Shown: positions 7,330 through 16,531, numbered from the stretch's first letter. The stretch: DNA of 64,000 nucleotides from Leptolyngbya sp. SIO1E4 (GCA_010672825.2 JAAHFU020000001.1:1860001-1924000), one strand, 5' to 3'. Translations and numbers: made by a program. The notes: generated from the letters alone by a model not told the origin.

Positions 7330-8427
7330 ATGGTAAGACGCGATATTCAGGCAGAGGTGCGCTCAGTCAACCTCTGGCTCAAAGCCGAATGCTATCGGGT
7401 AGCAATCCAGATCCGGGGGAAGCGATTATCTCTGGCGGCAACGCTCCCCCCGAAGCCCAACAGTACAAAAGTAAAATCTCACCAGCAGCGCATTCCCTTA
7501 AAACTGGGGGCCACCCTGGCCGGGCTCCGACGGGCCAAGGCTCAAGCTATCTTGCTCGCAGACCAACTAGACCGGGAAAAATTCAACTGGGCAGATTGGA
7601 TCGACTTCTCCAAAGACGAACCCGAGGTCAAAACCTGTAAATATTGGTTAGAGAAATTCAAGGCCCACGTTTGGCCAGACCTGCCAGATGACAAGGAATT
7701 TAATTGGACTAAGCGGTATCTTTACTTTGGGCTAAACAAGCTACCTCTGGACAAACCCCTGACCCCTGAGGTGCTGGTCGCAGCCGTTCTGACAAAGAAA
7801 GCCGGTAACAAAGCTAGCCGGGATAGAGCCTGCATCCAGCTACAGCGACTAGCCAACTACGCAGGGATTGACGTCGACCTAAGCCCCTTCAGGGTTGGAT
7901 ACTCATCAGCGGACGTAACACCCAAAGAGATTCCTGGCGACAATGAAATTGAGCGTGTCATTAGCGATATCTCTAATCCCCAGTGGCGCTATGTCTTCGC
8001 TCTAATGGCAATATACGGTCTACGCGACCATGAAGCCTTTCTATGCAACCTGGAAGAGCGCAATGGCGTGCTGGTTGCCGTGGTTCCCGACAATACCAAG
8101 ACAGGGCAGCATATAGCCTATCCGCATCCTGCGAAGTGGGTTGAGCTTTGGCTGATGGGTGAGCGCGATGTGCCCTTAGTTAAAGCCAAAGCAAATTCAG
8201 ACTACGGGGCTAGCGCGGCTGAATACTGGCGACGCATTAAAGCTCCTGAGACTCCCTACACTCTGCGTCATGCGTATGCAATTCGCCATATAGGAAAGGT
8301 TGACTCCGCAATCGTTGCATCCTGGATGGGGCATAGTCCCGAGATGCATCGCAAAACCTACCAGCGCTGGATATCCGAGTCAGTCCAAAAGGATGCCTGG
8401 CAAAAATTACAGTCCAAATCGGAGTGA
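7330..8427 (+). CDS. Tyrosine site-specific recombinase (integrase)
   Basis: A 365-residue integrase. The C-terminal catalytic domain shows the tyrosine recombinase set: Arg in YGLRDHE, Lys in DNTKTGQH, His and Arg in TLRHAYAIRH, His in ASWMGHSPEMH, and the nucleophile Tyr in RKTYQRW. The N-terminal 200 residues hold an arm-type and a core-binding helical region. It would integrate and excise the element by strand exchange through a 3'-phosphotyrosine. It is the last element gene on the right. The DNA just after it (a tandem 11-mer and an inverted repeat) is where the attachment site should lie. No tRNA gene is seen there. Confidence 0.85.
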   Translation: MVRRDIQAEVRSVNLWLKAECYRVAIQIRGKRLSLAATLPPKPNSTKVKSHQQRIPLKLGATLAGLRRAKAQAILLADQLDREKFNWADWIDFSKDEPEVKTCKYWLEKFKAHVWPDLPDDKEFNWTKRYLYFGLNKLPLDKPLTPEVLVAAVLTKKAGNKASRDRACIQLQRLANYAGIDVDLSPFRVGYSSADVTPKEIPGDNEIERVISDISNPQWRYVFALMAIYGLRDHEAFLCNLEERNGVLVAVVPDNTKTGQHIAYPHPAKWVELWLMGERDVPLVKAKANSDYGASAAEYWRRIKAPETPYTLRHAYAIRHIGKVDSAIVASWMGHSPEMHRKTYQRWISESVQKDAWQKLQSKSE

Positions 8428-8429
8428 TT

Positions 8430-8451
8430 TTTGGCTTAAATTTGGCTTAAA
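8430..8451. repeat. Tandem 11-mer after the integrase gene
   Basis: Two perfect adjacent copies of TTTGGCTTAAA (8430-8440 and 8441-8451) begin three bases after the integrase stop codon. Short direct repeats in this position often are arm-type integrase binding sites, so this is a candidate part of the attachment site. They could also be chance. Confidence 0.4.
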
Positions 8452-8508
8452 AATCCGGGGAATTAGACCGAATTAAGTGGAGTTCAGGTGTATTTGATAA
8501 GCCCCTAA

Positions 8509-8548
8509 AACCCTTGTGAATTGCGGAAACACTTGTAGTGCAAGGGTT
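8509..8548. other. Inverted repeat, candidate attachment-site region
   Basis: AACCCTTG (8509-8516) and CAAGGGTT (8541-8548) form a perfect 8-base inverted repeat, with a second small dyad CACTTGTAGTG just inside the right arm. A further dyad, GTTACTG/CAGTAAC, lies at 8566-8582. There is no T-run, so this is not a simple terminator. It lies between the integrase and the first chromosomal gene, where an attachment core or a cut target would be expected. Confidence 0.35.
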
Positions 8549-8665
8549 CTAGGATGCTTCTTGATGTTACTGAAACAGTAACGTTGCAGTTTAACCCCGG
8601 TGGCTGTGTCACAGTCGGTATATGGAAGCTACGAAGAAGCCTTCTTTAGCAAGGTGAGGAGAATA

Positions 8666-9385
8666 ATGAAACAGGTTTTATGGTCTAACGTGTTGAGTTG
8701 GACGCTTGCCATTGGAGTGGTTGGGATAACGGCCTGTGCGCCAGCCACAGCTCAGGAGGCTGTGATGAGAACATTAACGGTGACCGGTCGCGGCAGCGAG
8801 AGTATTGAGACAACTAAGACGCGAGTTGAGCTGGGCGTTGAAGTGCAGGGCAGCACGGCTGAAGCGGTGCAGCAAGAAGTTGCTCAGCGGTCTTCTGCGG
8901 TGGTGGAGTTGTTGGGCGATCGCAATGTCGAAAAGCTCCAAACGACAGGCATTCGGCTCAATCCCCAATACAACTATGACGGGGGTCAGGGGCGTCTGGT
9001 AGGATACATCGGCGTGAATACCGTTAGCTTTGAGATGCCGACTGATCAGGTAGGCACACTGCTAGATGAAGCCGTCGCCGCAGGGGCTTCTCAGATTCAA
9101 GGGGTTAGCTTTATCGCATCACAGGAAGCGTTGGCGGCTGCTCGCCAGGTAGCATTGCGGGCAGCCACGGCAGAAGCTCAGGCTCAGGCAGATACGGTGC
9201 TTGATGCGTTGGATCTGGGGGCAGAAGAAATCATTGGCATTCAGATTAATGGCGCCAATGGGCCGATTCCCATACCACTGCCGCAGCAGGCGCGACTAGA
9301 GACCGCTGCAGCGGAATATGACACCCCAGTGGTGGGTGGAGAGCAAACGGTGGAAGCAACTGTAACCTTACAAATTCGGTACTGA
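8666..9385 (+). CDS. SIMPL domain (DUF541) exported protein
   Basis: A 239-residue protein with AGGAG before ATG 8666; an upstream in-frame start at 8600 lacks a ribosome site. It has an N-terminal signal with a lipobox-like ITAC, so it is probably an envelope lipoprotein. A SIMPL/BP26-type domain then spans about residues 30-239, with the family's opening RTLTVTGRGSESIETTKTRVELGV split over short strands and a closing beta hairpin. SIMPL proteins form ring-like channels or are induced by oxidative stress in other bacteria; the exact role is not established. It is the first gene to the right of the integrated element. Confidence 0.75.
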   Translation: MKQVLWSNVLSWTLAIGVVGITACAPATAQEAVMRTLTVTGRGSESIETTKTRVELGVEVQGSTAEAVQQEVAQRSSAVVELLGDRNVEKLQTTGIRLNPQYNYDGGQGRLVGYIGVNTVSFEMPTDQVGTLLDEAVAAGASQIQGVSFIASQEALAAARQVALRAATAEAQAQADTVLDALDLGAEEIIGIQINGANGPIPIPLPQQARLETAAAEYDTPVVGGEQTVEATVTLQIRY

Positions 9386-9460
9386 TGTAGCAAAAGGCGA
9401 CAGGATGAGGATAGAAGGATGAATGGAACCGCTTGATTAGAGAACAGTTGAGTGATGGCC

Positions 9461-9545
9461 TTGTTCAGTTGAATCCATTACATCTGGGTCAAGGCAGGGT
9501 CTAGGGTTTGGGATCTAGGGTGTGCTTTATCCGAATGCATACCGC
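9461..9545 (+). repeat. Dispersed intergenic repeat, copy A
   Basis: About 85 bases centred on TCTAGGGTTTGGG followed by a second TCTAGGGT, with a left part reading TTGTTCAGTTGAATCC. Closely similar copies are at 35227-35313 and, inverted, at 39355-39436; a degenerate one is at 43736-43798. This copy lies downstream of the SIMPL gene in a 300-base gap that holds no gene. Confidence 0.7.
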
Positions 9546-9686
9546 TTAAACCCTGTCGCGTGTCGTCCGCGCAGCGATGCACATTTGCCGGTTATTTTCA
9601 GCGCAACTGGATTAATACCAATTCTCTAAAACAGTGCTAGAGGCTCTAACTTTAGGGCCTCTAGAAATACTAGAGATGTCGTAAAT

Positions 9687-10151
9687 CTAGCGATCGTCCT
9701 CGGCTGGGGGCAGCACTTCGACTGAAACTTCCACCGCATCCGTCGAATTCGCGCTGCCTTCTGTCACATCTACAGCGCTAACTTCTACCGTGCCATCCGG
9801 AGTAAAGCGTTCGAATCCTTCTCTAGTCGCCTGGAGCGGTGTCTGACAGTTTGGGCAAATGAGCTGGGAGTGGTTCAGACCAGCCAAGGGTGTTTGGCAT
9901 ACCGGGCAATCGCTTTGTATGAGATTGCGATTCAACCACCAGCGAAATCCGATGAACGCTAGGATGGGCGCTGCCACAATCAGCACAAACAGAAAGGCTA
10001 TAGACTTGACAATCCACCCTAGACCAACAGCACCCAGCAGCCAGATAACGGCAAACACCGTCAGCCAACAGCCAATGCCAGAAAAATTAATTTGATAATT
10101 GTTAGAACCTTGTGGATACACGCTAACGTCCTCACCGCCGTACCTTCTCAC
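9687..10151 (-). CDS. Two-span membrane protein with a zinc ribbon
   Basis: A 154-residue protein. Hydrophobic segments at about residues 28-48 and 50-72 form a membrane hairpin. A zinc ribbon follows at about residues 82-105 with two CxxC pairs (CPVC and CPNC). The rest is an acidic, Val/Thr-rich tail. The zinc ribbon should face the cytoplasm. No partner gene is adjacent: it is alone on the minus strand with over 200 bases free on each side. I know of similar zinc-ribbon membrane proteins in cyanobacteria but cannot assign a function. Confidence 0.65.
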   Translation of the reverse strand: MRRYGGEDVSVYPQGSNNYQINFSGIGCWLTVFAVIWLLGAVGLGWIVKSIAFLFVLIVAAPILAFIGFRWWLNRNLIQSDCPVCQTPLAGLNHSQLICPNCQTPLQATREGFERFTPDGTVEVSAVDVTEGSANSTDAVEVSVEVLPPAEDDR

Positions 10152-10378
10152 GATCGCCTAGCATGACCATGTCTAGGCGCTTTCAGTGCTCGGAGAGCTT
10201 CCAGTTTTATGCGGTAGAACCGCTGTTAAACACTTTTTTAATCGTGTTTATAGCCTAGAACACATTTCTGAAAGCTGCCCATCGTAATGGCCGAACGGTG
10301 GCTCCAAGACGATAAAGGGGTTAGGCTCGATTGGCAGCCCACTCCACTAAGTCTCACCTTACCCCCTTTATGCCTCAT

Positions 10379-10930
10379 TTATCGTCCCAGAGATTCGAGG
10401 ACTTTTGCTAAATCAGCAAGGGGCTCTAAGATTTCATAGAGTTGGCTATAGGTTTCCATCATCTGGTCACCTTGCACAACAATCTCAGGGCTTGGATAAA
10501 CCTGCATCAATTCCAGCAGCGTTACTTGATTATCATCGGAAACTGCACCAATCAATGCACCTCGCAAGGCTAAGGGGGCCGCTTGGCCTGAAGCTGGTTG
10601 AATGGTTTCACCAATGCGCTCTAGTACCCACTCACCGGGCGGAGAATTAAAGGCCAGATCCATCACGACTGGACTAATTTCTATCGGTTCCTTCAACGCT
10701 GTACGCAGCATTTCGGGGTCTTGATCAGCTATCTCAAGCAATTCATCCAGTTCCCCTGTGGTTTCTCCATCATGGGCAAATGCCTCTAAGTCTTCAATGG
10801 GAATTTCCATAGAGACAAAGCCATAGGTTAAGACAACGGTCTCCGCCGCGATCGCAGCCCCCGCCATGCCGATGCAGCTTACAGCTAAACCGCCCCCAAG
10901 CGATAACAGTGTTTTTAATCCAGCATTCAT
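10379..10930 (-). CDS. DUF1400 domain exported protein
   Basis: A 183-residue protein with GGAGG before ATG 10930, which overlaps the stop of the upstream gene by four bases. It has an N-terminal signal peptide (residues 1-27, ending AIAAE). The rest matches the DUF1400 pattern: a YGFVSMEIPIEDLEAFA start, then helical segments. In cyanobacteria DUF1400 often precedes an alpha/beta hydrolase domain, but here the protein ends without one, so it is a stand-alone DUF1400. It is the last gene of a four-gene minus-strand operon with the SafE-type membrane protein. Confidence 0.7.
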   Translation of the reverse strand: MNAGLKTLLSLGGGLAVSCIGMAGAAIAAETVVLTYGFVSMEIPIEDLEAFAHDGETTGELDELLEIADQDPEMLRTALKEPIEISPVVMDLAFNSPPGEWVLERIGETIQPASGQAAPLALRGALIGAVSDDNQVTLLELMQVYPSPEIVVQGDQMMETYSQLYEILEPLADLAKVLESLGR

Positions 10931-11583
10931 CCCTTTCCTCCTGGCGATCGTAAACCGCCGATTATGCCCCAAAGCACACCAACTACAAGCACCGCCCCAC
11001 TGCCAAACGCAAGGCGTCTCCAAGGGAAAGACGACGTTACAGAAGGCGGAGTTTCCGGCAGGCGGGCGGTCTCACCAGGTTCTGATGAGCCAGCATCTGG
11101 TTGTTCTGTCGCAGGCACCGCTTCTGTCTCAGAATCCGTCTCTGCATCCGCAGGAGCCGTGGCTGCCTGGCCTGCCACGGTTACTTCAAAGCGTAATTCA
11201 AACGGAGTAAACTGATCGCCCTCTAAGGGGCCCCCCGTCAACACCAGTTCGTAGGCACCCACCTCTGGAAAGGTCACCAATGCTCCTGGAATATCGTCAT
11301 ACCCTTCTGCCGACACTGGCACCAGGGATGGATTTGCGATCGCAGTTTCACTGGAATCATAGAGTGTCAGCGCACAATCACACGCAGCTAAGGGAATCAC
11401 GGTGCCGCCAGCCTGAGTTAGGGCAAACCAGACCTCTGAGGGGGCTCCAGCGAGTGGGATGTCATCAGGTTCTATATGTAAGGTCGCCCCGACGTCTTCT
11501 TGCACCTGCACCTGATGCGCCCAGACGGGGAGGGCGGCTGTCCCAACGAAGAGTCCAGCGATTAGCAGCAGGGGGTATTTCAT
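10927..11583 (-). CDS. FixH/YtkA-like exported protein with C-terminal membrane anchor
   Basis: A 218-residue protein: signal peptide (residues 1-22, ending VWAHQ), then one immunoglobulin-like beta domain (about 24-140) resembling the FixH/YtkA fold and containing an ACDCAL Cys-x-Cys. A Ser/Glu/Thr/Pro-rich linker and a membrane segment at about 190-210 complete it. FixH-like proteins sit with SafE-type membrane proteins in copper and cytochrome oxidase assembly clusters of other bacteria, and here too the upstream neighbour is a SafE-type protein. The Cys-x-Cys could bind a metal. Both points are inference. Confidence 0.55.
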   Translation of the reverse strand: MKYPLLLIAGLFVGTAALPVWAHQVQVQEDVGATLHIEPDDIPLAGAPSEVWFALTQAGGTVIPLAACDCALTLYDSSETAIANPSLVPVSAEGYDDIPGALVTFPEVGAYELVLTGGPLEGDQFTPFELRFEVTVAGQAATAPADAETDSETEAVPATEQPDAGSSEPGETARLPETPPSVTSSFPWRRLAFGSGAVLVVGVLWGIIGGLRSPGGKG

Positions 11584-11666
11584 AGCAAGCTAGAGACAAC
11601 GAAATAGATGGTAGACATGGACGATAGACCGTAGACACTTGGGCATAAGAATCAGCAACATAAGAG

Positions 11667-12941
11667 TCAGCTATGGTGAATCGGCAGAGGGGATGGCTGT
11701 GGGCGAGCTGCCTGGGAGGCAGCGTACCATTGCCCCACTCGCAACAGTTGCCAAACCCTGCGCGATCGCACAGCCAAGACTAACAGCAGGCCGCCTGCCA
11801 ACAGTAGGGTATGAACCAGTGGGCGCCCTTGCCACTGCAGACTCCCCAGATAATTGGACCCTGCCAGCGTACAGTGAACGCCACAGAGCACAATGGCAGG
11901 CACACTCAGCAAATGGAGCGATCGCCAGTGACGTCCTAGCTGCCGCTGCGCTGTATTCGTGCTTGTCAGGGTCAAAGGCACCATAAGGGCCAACGCAATG
12001 CTGCCGGCCAACATACCCCACTGGTGTTGGGGCAGCATAAACCTGACTGCAGCCAAGTTCCAGTTCCAGCTATGCTCCAGCATATGAACGGTATGCGCTG
12101 CCGCTAGCACAAAGGCACCCACACCCAAGAGACGACGGAATTTCAGCGGCTGTGACCATAGCTTGCTGATGGGGCGAGCGATCAAGGCAAGCGCCAGACA
12201 GAAGATAGCCAAGTGTCCGGCATAGTCCACCATCAGGTCGCCTGTGCGCACCAGGGTCAAGAGCCCAATGCTCAAGGTAATCCACCCGCCTAGCTGAAAA
12301 AGCTGGCTGGTGCGATCGCGGCTGAACCAGGCACTCGAGACCCCCAACCCAACCATTACCGGCATTGTGCCCAGCCCAAAAGCCAGCATAGTGACAGCCC
12401 CCCAGAGCAGAGAACTGGTTTCTGCAGCTTTAATTTGCGCTGCATAGAGAAATCCACAGGGCACTAACCCCCATGCCAACCCTAACAGTGCCGGGGTCCA
12501 CCAGCGCTGTTTTTGCGCCGCATAGGCCATTGCTTGCTGAAGTTTGCCATGCAAAACCCCCTGCAGCGGATGCAGCAAGGGCAGCTTAGGAAACAGCTGT
12601 GGTGCTACTTGCTTGAGCCCCAGAGCCACCAGTAACCCGCCTGTCAGGAGTGCAATACTGCGTCGCAGCAGGCTACCCACCCCCGCCATCTGCCCGCCCG
12701 CCACCAAAACCGACCCCAGCCCTCCAATGGCAGCCCCCACCAGGGCATAGCTAAGCAACCTGCCGAGATTGAGCCAAAGATGAAAGGTAAACTGCTGCCA
12801 GCGCCTTGAGGCTGTGTCCGCGATCGCCGATTCGGCTTGAGCCGAGAGCGAAAAAGCCATGGCAATGGGGCCACACATGCCCACGCAATGCCCAAAGCTG
12901 CCCAAAAAACCCAAGGCTGCAATCAGTCCTAACTCCAGCAC
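11667..12941 (-). CDS. SafE/UreH-type membrane protein fused to a ferric-reductase-like membrane domain
   Basis: A 424-residue membrane protein starting at GTG 12941 with GAGGG upstream. Residues 1-235 match the sulfite exporter TauE/SafE family, UreH-like subgroup, with the motif FGHCVGMCGP in the first span (a possible metal site). Residues about 245-415 look like a ferric-reductase or MsrQ-type heme domain: histidine pairs in AAAHTVHMLEH and LCGVHCTLAGS, and the linker LGRHWRSLHLL. Such a fusion suggests a metal or electron transfer role in the membrane. It is operonic with the TPR protein upstream (7-base gap) and the FixH-like protein downstream. Confidence 0.65.
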   Translation of the reverse strand: MLELGLIAALGFLGSFGHCVGMCGPIAMAFSLSAQAESAIADTASRRWQQFTFHLWLNLGRLLSYALVGAAIGGLGSVLVAGGQMAGVGSLLRRSIALLTGGLLVALGLKQVAPQLFPKLPLLHPLQGVLHGKLQQAMAYAAQKQRWWTPALLGLAWGLVPCGFLYAAQIKAAETSSLLWGAVTMLAFGLGTMPVMVGLGVSSAWFSRDRTSQLFQLGGWITLSIGLLTLVRTGDLMVDYAGHLAIFCLALALIARPISKLWSQPLKFRRLLGVGAFVLAAAHTVHMLEHSWNWNLAAVRFMLPQHQWGMLAGSIALALMVPLTLTSTNTAQRQLGRHWRSLHLLSVPAIVLCGVHCTLAGSNYLGSLQWQGRPLVHTLLLAGGLLLVLAVRSRRVWQLLRVGQWYAASQAARPQPSPLPIHHS

Positions 12942-12948
12942 GATTGTG

Positions 12949-13755
12949 CTATCCCTCTAACGTCAAAAACTGCTCGAGCGCATCAGCCATGGTGGGGGGC
13001 CAGCGACGAATCGTGCGAACCCACTCCATATCTTTATACCGTTGGTCCAGGCCACTCACGGCCACCCACTGACTCTCCGCTTCACCGCGCTGACCCGCCG
13101 CCCACAGTCCAGCGGTTAGCGCAGCTCGGGCATCGGGAAAGTTGGGATATCTCCGCACCACAGATCGCAGAGTCCGGAGGGATTCCTGGGTGTCTCCAGC
13201 TTGATACAGAGCCAGCCCATAGTTAACGCGAGCCAAAGCAAAGTCAGAATCGAGATCAGCCGCCTTGCGATAGTCTGCGATCGCCGCTGCCCAATCGCCC
13301 AACCCCGCTTCTGCATTACCTCGGTTGTTCAGCGCCCCAGCTTCTTCAGGATCGAGATCCAAAACGTGGTTGTAGTCTGCGATCGCGGCATCCCATTCCT
13401 GCTTGACTTCATAGGCTGCACCCCGATTCAAATAGGGATCCGCCGCATCCGGGGCCAGGGTGATCGCCCGGGTATAGTCAGCAATCGCGTCGTCCAGATG
13501 ATATTGACTGGCCCGAATCAGGCCCCGATTGCTCCAAATCGCCGCCTCATCAGGCAGAAATTCCAACAGTTGCGTCCAATAGTCTTCGGCAGCTTCGTAT
13601 TGACCGGTGCGGCTCGCCATAAAAGCCTGCTGACGGAGTTCAGCAATCGCTTGGATCTCTTCCGCAGTGTAGGAATTGGGTTCAGCGGCGATCGCGGGTG
13701 ACCCTAAGGTCATCAGCAGGCACAGACATAGACACAGGCTCCAAAACAATTTCAT
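12949..13755 (-). CDS. Exported tetratricopeptide repeat protein
   Basis: A 268-residue protein using ATG 13755; a TTG reading to 13797 has no better ribosome site. It has a signal peptide (residues 1-24, ending AIAAE), so it is periplasmic or lumenal. At least five tandem TPR units cover about residues 45-210, seen as repeated blocks such as AIADYTRAITLAPDAADPYL and AIADYNHVLDLDPEEAGALN. TPR arrays mediate protein assembly. It heads the operon with the SafE-ferric reductase fusion, the FixH-like protein and DUF1400, so a chaperone role for a membrane redox or metal complex is a reasonable inference. Confidence 0.75.
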   Translation of the reverse strand: MKLFWSLCLCLCLLMTLGSPAIAAEPNSYTAEEIQAIAELRQQAFMASRTGQYEAAEDYWTQLLEFLPDEAAIWSNRGLIRASQYHLDDAIADYTRAITLAPDAADPYLNRGAAYEVKQEWDAAIADYNHVLDLDPEEAGALNNRGNAEAGLGDWAAAIADYRKAADLDSDFALARVNYGLALYQAGDTQESLRTLRSVVRRYPNFPDARAALTAGLWAAGQRGEAESQWVAVSGLDQRYKDMEWVRTIRRWPPTMADALEQFLTLEG

Positions 13756-13956
13756 AGTCAAGATTTGCTTAAACTCAGCAGGGGGCTTTGCAGGCAACCA
13801 GGAAGTTGCGAGAAACTTCTAATAGCCTATCGAGTCCTGGAGGCAAAAGGGAACACCCGCCTGCAGACCCACTCCCAACCCTGGCAGGGCGATCGCCCCC
13901 TAATCAGTGCCGGTTTAGCGTGACTACAGTATCATCAGGGGGTAAAAGCGCTAGAT

Positions 13957-14562
13957 ATGGGCGATCGCGTGGCTGACTATCAACCTTCCCTTCTCTCCGA
14001 TCAGGATTTGAAAGCCGCTGAGGTCTCTTGGGCCTATAATCGAACCCCCGTTGCAGGGACGCTGACTGCAAACGAACTGATCGCCTGGAAGCAGCGCATT
14101 TTTCAATTTCAGCAACGTGTTTTAACAGATGCTGCCCCAGCCCAAGGCACGCTGTTTGACTCGTCATCCAGGTCTCCCGCCGATGAGATTGATCCCTTCA
14201 CGCTACCCCAGCGCAATGCTGAGTTTTGGCGGGGGCAGTTCAGCGATGCCGGCAATGCGGCTCTTTACTTTGTCGTGGATCATGAACTCCCGCTTTTGCT
14301 GTACGTCGGGGAAACGGTGAAAGCCAACCAGCGCTGGAAAGGGACCCACGACTGCAAGCGCTACATTTTGAGCTATGTTTCTGCCCACCGTGCCCAAACG
14401 GCACCGATACAGGTCAATATTGGGTTTTGGCCCCATGCCCCTGAAGACCGTAAAGCCCGACAATCCCTTGAATCTGAGCTAATCCGTAAATGGCGATCGC
14501 CTTTTAATAAGGAGAACTGGCGTCGCTGGGCTACCCCTTTCATCGGCCCAGTCTCTTCATAA
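13957..14562 (+). CDS. GIY-YIG nuclease family protein
   Basis: A 201-residue protein. The C-terminal half has GIY-YIG features: LYF in place of GIY, YVG in LLYVGET, the conserved Arg in NQRWKG, and a Glu in SLESELI followed by an Asn-containing FNKENW. The N-terminal 90 residues are specific to a cyanobacterial group. GIY-YIG domains cleave DNA with a metal ion, although many stand-alone members have unknown targets. It is alone on the plus strand, divergent from the TPR operon. Similar-length proteins exist in many cyanobacteria. Confidence 0.65.
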   Translation: MGDRVADYQPSLLSDQDLKAAEVSWAYNRTPVAGTLTANELIAWKQRIFQFQQRVLTDAAPAQGTLFDSSSRSPADEIDPFTLPQRNAEFWRGQFSDAGNAALYFVVDHELPLLLYVGETVKANQRWKGTHDCKRYILSYVSAHRAQTAPIQVNIGFWPHAPEDRKARQSLESELIRKWRSPFNKENWRRWATPFIGPVSS

Positions 14563-14599
14563 CAATGCTCTCCAGCATCCAAGGCAATCAGGTGCAGCC

Positions 14600-15573
<974 letters not shown>

Positions 15574-15577
<4 letters not shown>

Positions 15578-15984
15578 GACTCTAAAACCTCTTTGACGAC
15601 TGTCATGCCATTGAGCGCAGCCGGAAATCCGGCATACACAGCCATTTGCATGACAACTTCTACAATTTCCTCACGGGTACAGCCCACGTTAAGGGCTGCC
15701 TGTACGTGAACCTTGAGTTGTGGCCGTGCGTTTCCCATCGCCGTCAGCGCGGCGACTGTCGCAATCTCTCGCGATTTGACATCTAATCCTGGTCGCGGGT
15801 AGATATCTCCAAAGGGAAACTCAATCACGTAGCGAGCCAGATCAGGGGCGATCGCCTGAAGACTCTCAATCACTTGCTCGCCCGCCTCTCCATCAATAGC
15901 TTTGAGGGTTTGCCACCCCCGTTGAAAGCGTTCAGAGGGAGTGGTTTCATCCTGAAGGGGTAAATAATCCATTAGCTTCTGCAT
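15574..15984 (-). CDS. Carboxymuconolactone decarboxylase/AhpD-like protein
   Basis: A 136-residue helical protein. ATG 15984 is chosen for its GGAGG 8 bases upstream, and it lies inside the end of the merR gene (38-base overlap). The core [13 protein letters not shown], then [11 protein letters not shown] and [18 protein letters not shown], is typical of the carboxymuconolactone decarboxylase family. It has only one Cys in the active-site region, so an AhpD-type peroxidase with a CxxC is unlikely. It probably acts on a small organic substrate or as a general hydroperoxide/lactone-type enzyme. It is operonic with MerR and an aldo/keto reductase. Confidence 0.8.
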
Positions 15985-16348
15985 TCGCCTCCAATTCTGA
16001 ATAGTGCTGAATTTTCCAGTCAATCACGGCGAGATTTTCTTGCAGCTGCTGTATCTGCTCCAACACTGCTTTCCGATGAGCTTCCAGCAATCTGCGCCGC
16101 TCCTCAAAACAGTCAGGCTGCTCTCTCATGAGCACGGCATATCGCTGCATCTGACGAATCGGCATACCCGTCAGCCTTAATCGGTTCAAAAACTCAATCC
16201 AGCGGATATCTTTAGCGGAGTAGCGCCTATGTCCACTGGTAGAGCGATGAATCGGGGCGATCAGGCCGCACCGCTCGTAATACCGCAGCGTATGAACGCT
16301 GAGTCCAGTCGCTGCAGACACCTGTTGAATCGTGAGTTCCTGTTCCAT
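15947..16348 (-). CDS. MerR family transcriptional regulator
   Basis: A 133-residue regulator with the MerR winged HTH at residues 4-72 (LTIQQVSAATGLSVHTLRYY, then GHRRYSAKDI), followed by the dimerisation coiled coil (about 80-120). The short C-terminus has no cysteine cluster for metals, which suggests sensing of an organic or electrophilic signal. It leads the operon with the decarboxylase-like and aldo/keto reductase genes and should control its own promoter, where a dyad lies in a 19-base spacer. The mRNA start predicted from the -10 box coincides with the ATG, so the transcript may be leaderless. Confidence 0.85.
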   Translation of the reverse strand: MEQELTIQQVSAATGLSVHTLRYYERCGLIAPIHRSTSGHRRYSAKDIRWIEFLNRLRLTGMPIRQMQRYAVLMREQPDCFEERRRLLEAHRKAVLEQIQQLQENLAVIDWKIQHYSELEANAEANGLFTPSG

Positions 16349-16354
16349 ATCTGC

Positions 16355-16385
16355 ACGTTAGAAGTTAGAGCGCACTCTAAGTCAA
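16355..16385 (-). promoter_or_regulatory. MerR-type promoter with dyad operator
   Basis: On the minus strand, -35 TTGACT (16385-16380) and -10 TAACGT (16360-16355) are separated by 19 bases, the long spacer typical of MerR-controlled promoters. The dyad TTAGAG-TGCG-CTCTAA (16380-16365) fills the spacer. MerR regulators activate such promoters by untwisting the spacer. Confidence 0.75.
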
Positions 16386-16497
16386 GCAGATATCTCAATA
16401 TTTTTTTGCCGCATCCCTGGCATAGAGGCGCAACCCTAGGCATATAGGAGAAATACAGGTAAATGGGGCTGACTTACCGAACTTACGTCAGTACCAT

Positions 16498-16531
16498 CCC
16501 CTTAATCTCTCCTTCCCCTTAATCTCTCCTT
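16498..16531. repeat. Tandem 17-mer
   Basis: Two adjacent perfect copies of CCCCTTAATCTCTCCTT lie in the gap between the merR operon and the YggT gene. No function is apparent, and the rest of this 290-base gap shows nothing recognisable. Confidence 0.7.

Noticed and set aside
8494-8509. A 16-mer TTGATAAGCCCCTAAA shared with 38513-38528
   Set aside because: One exact 16-base match is near chance expectation for a window of this size, and the flanks do not extend it.
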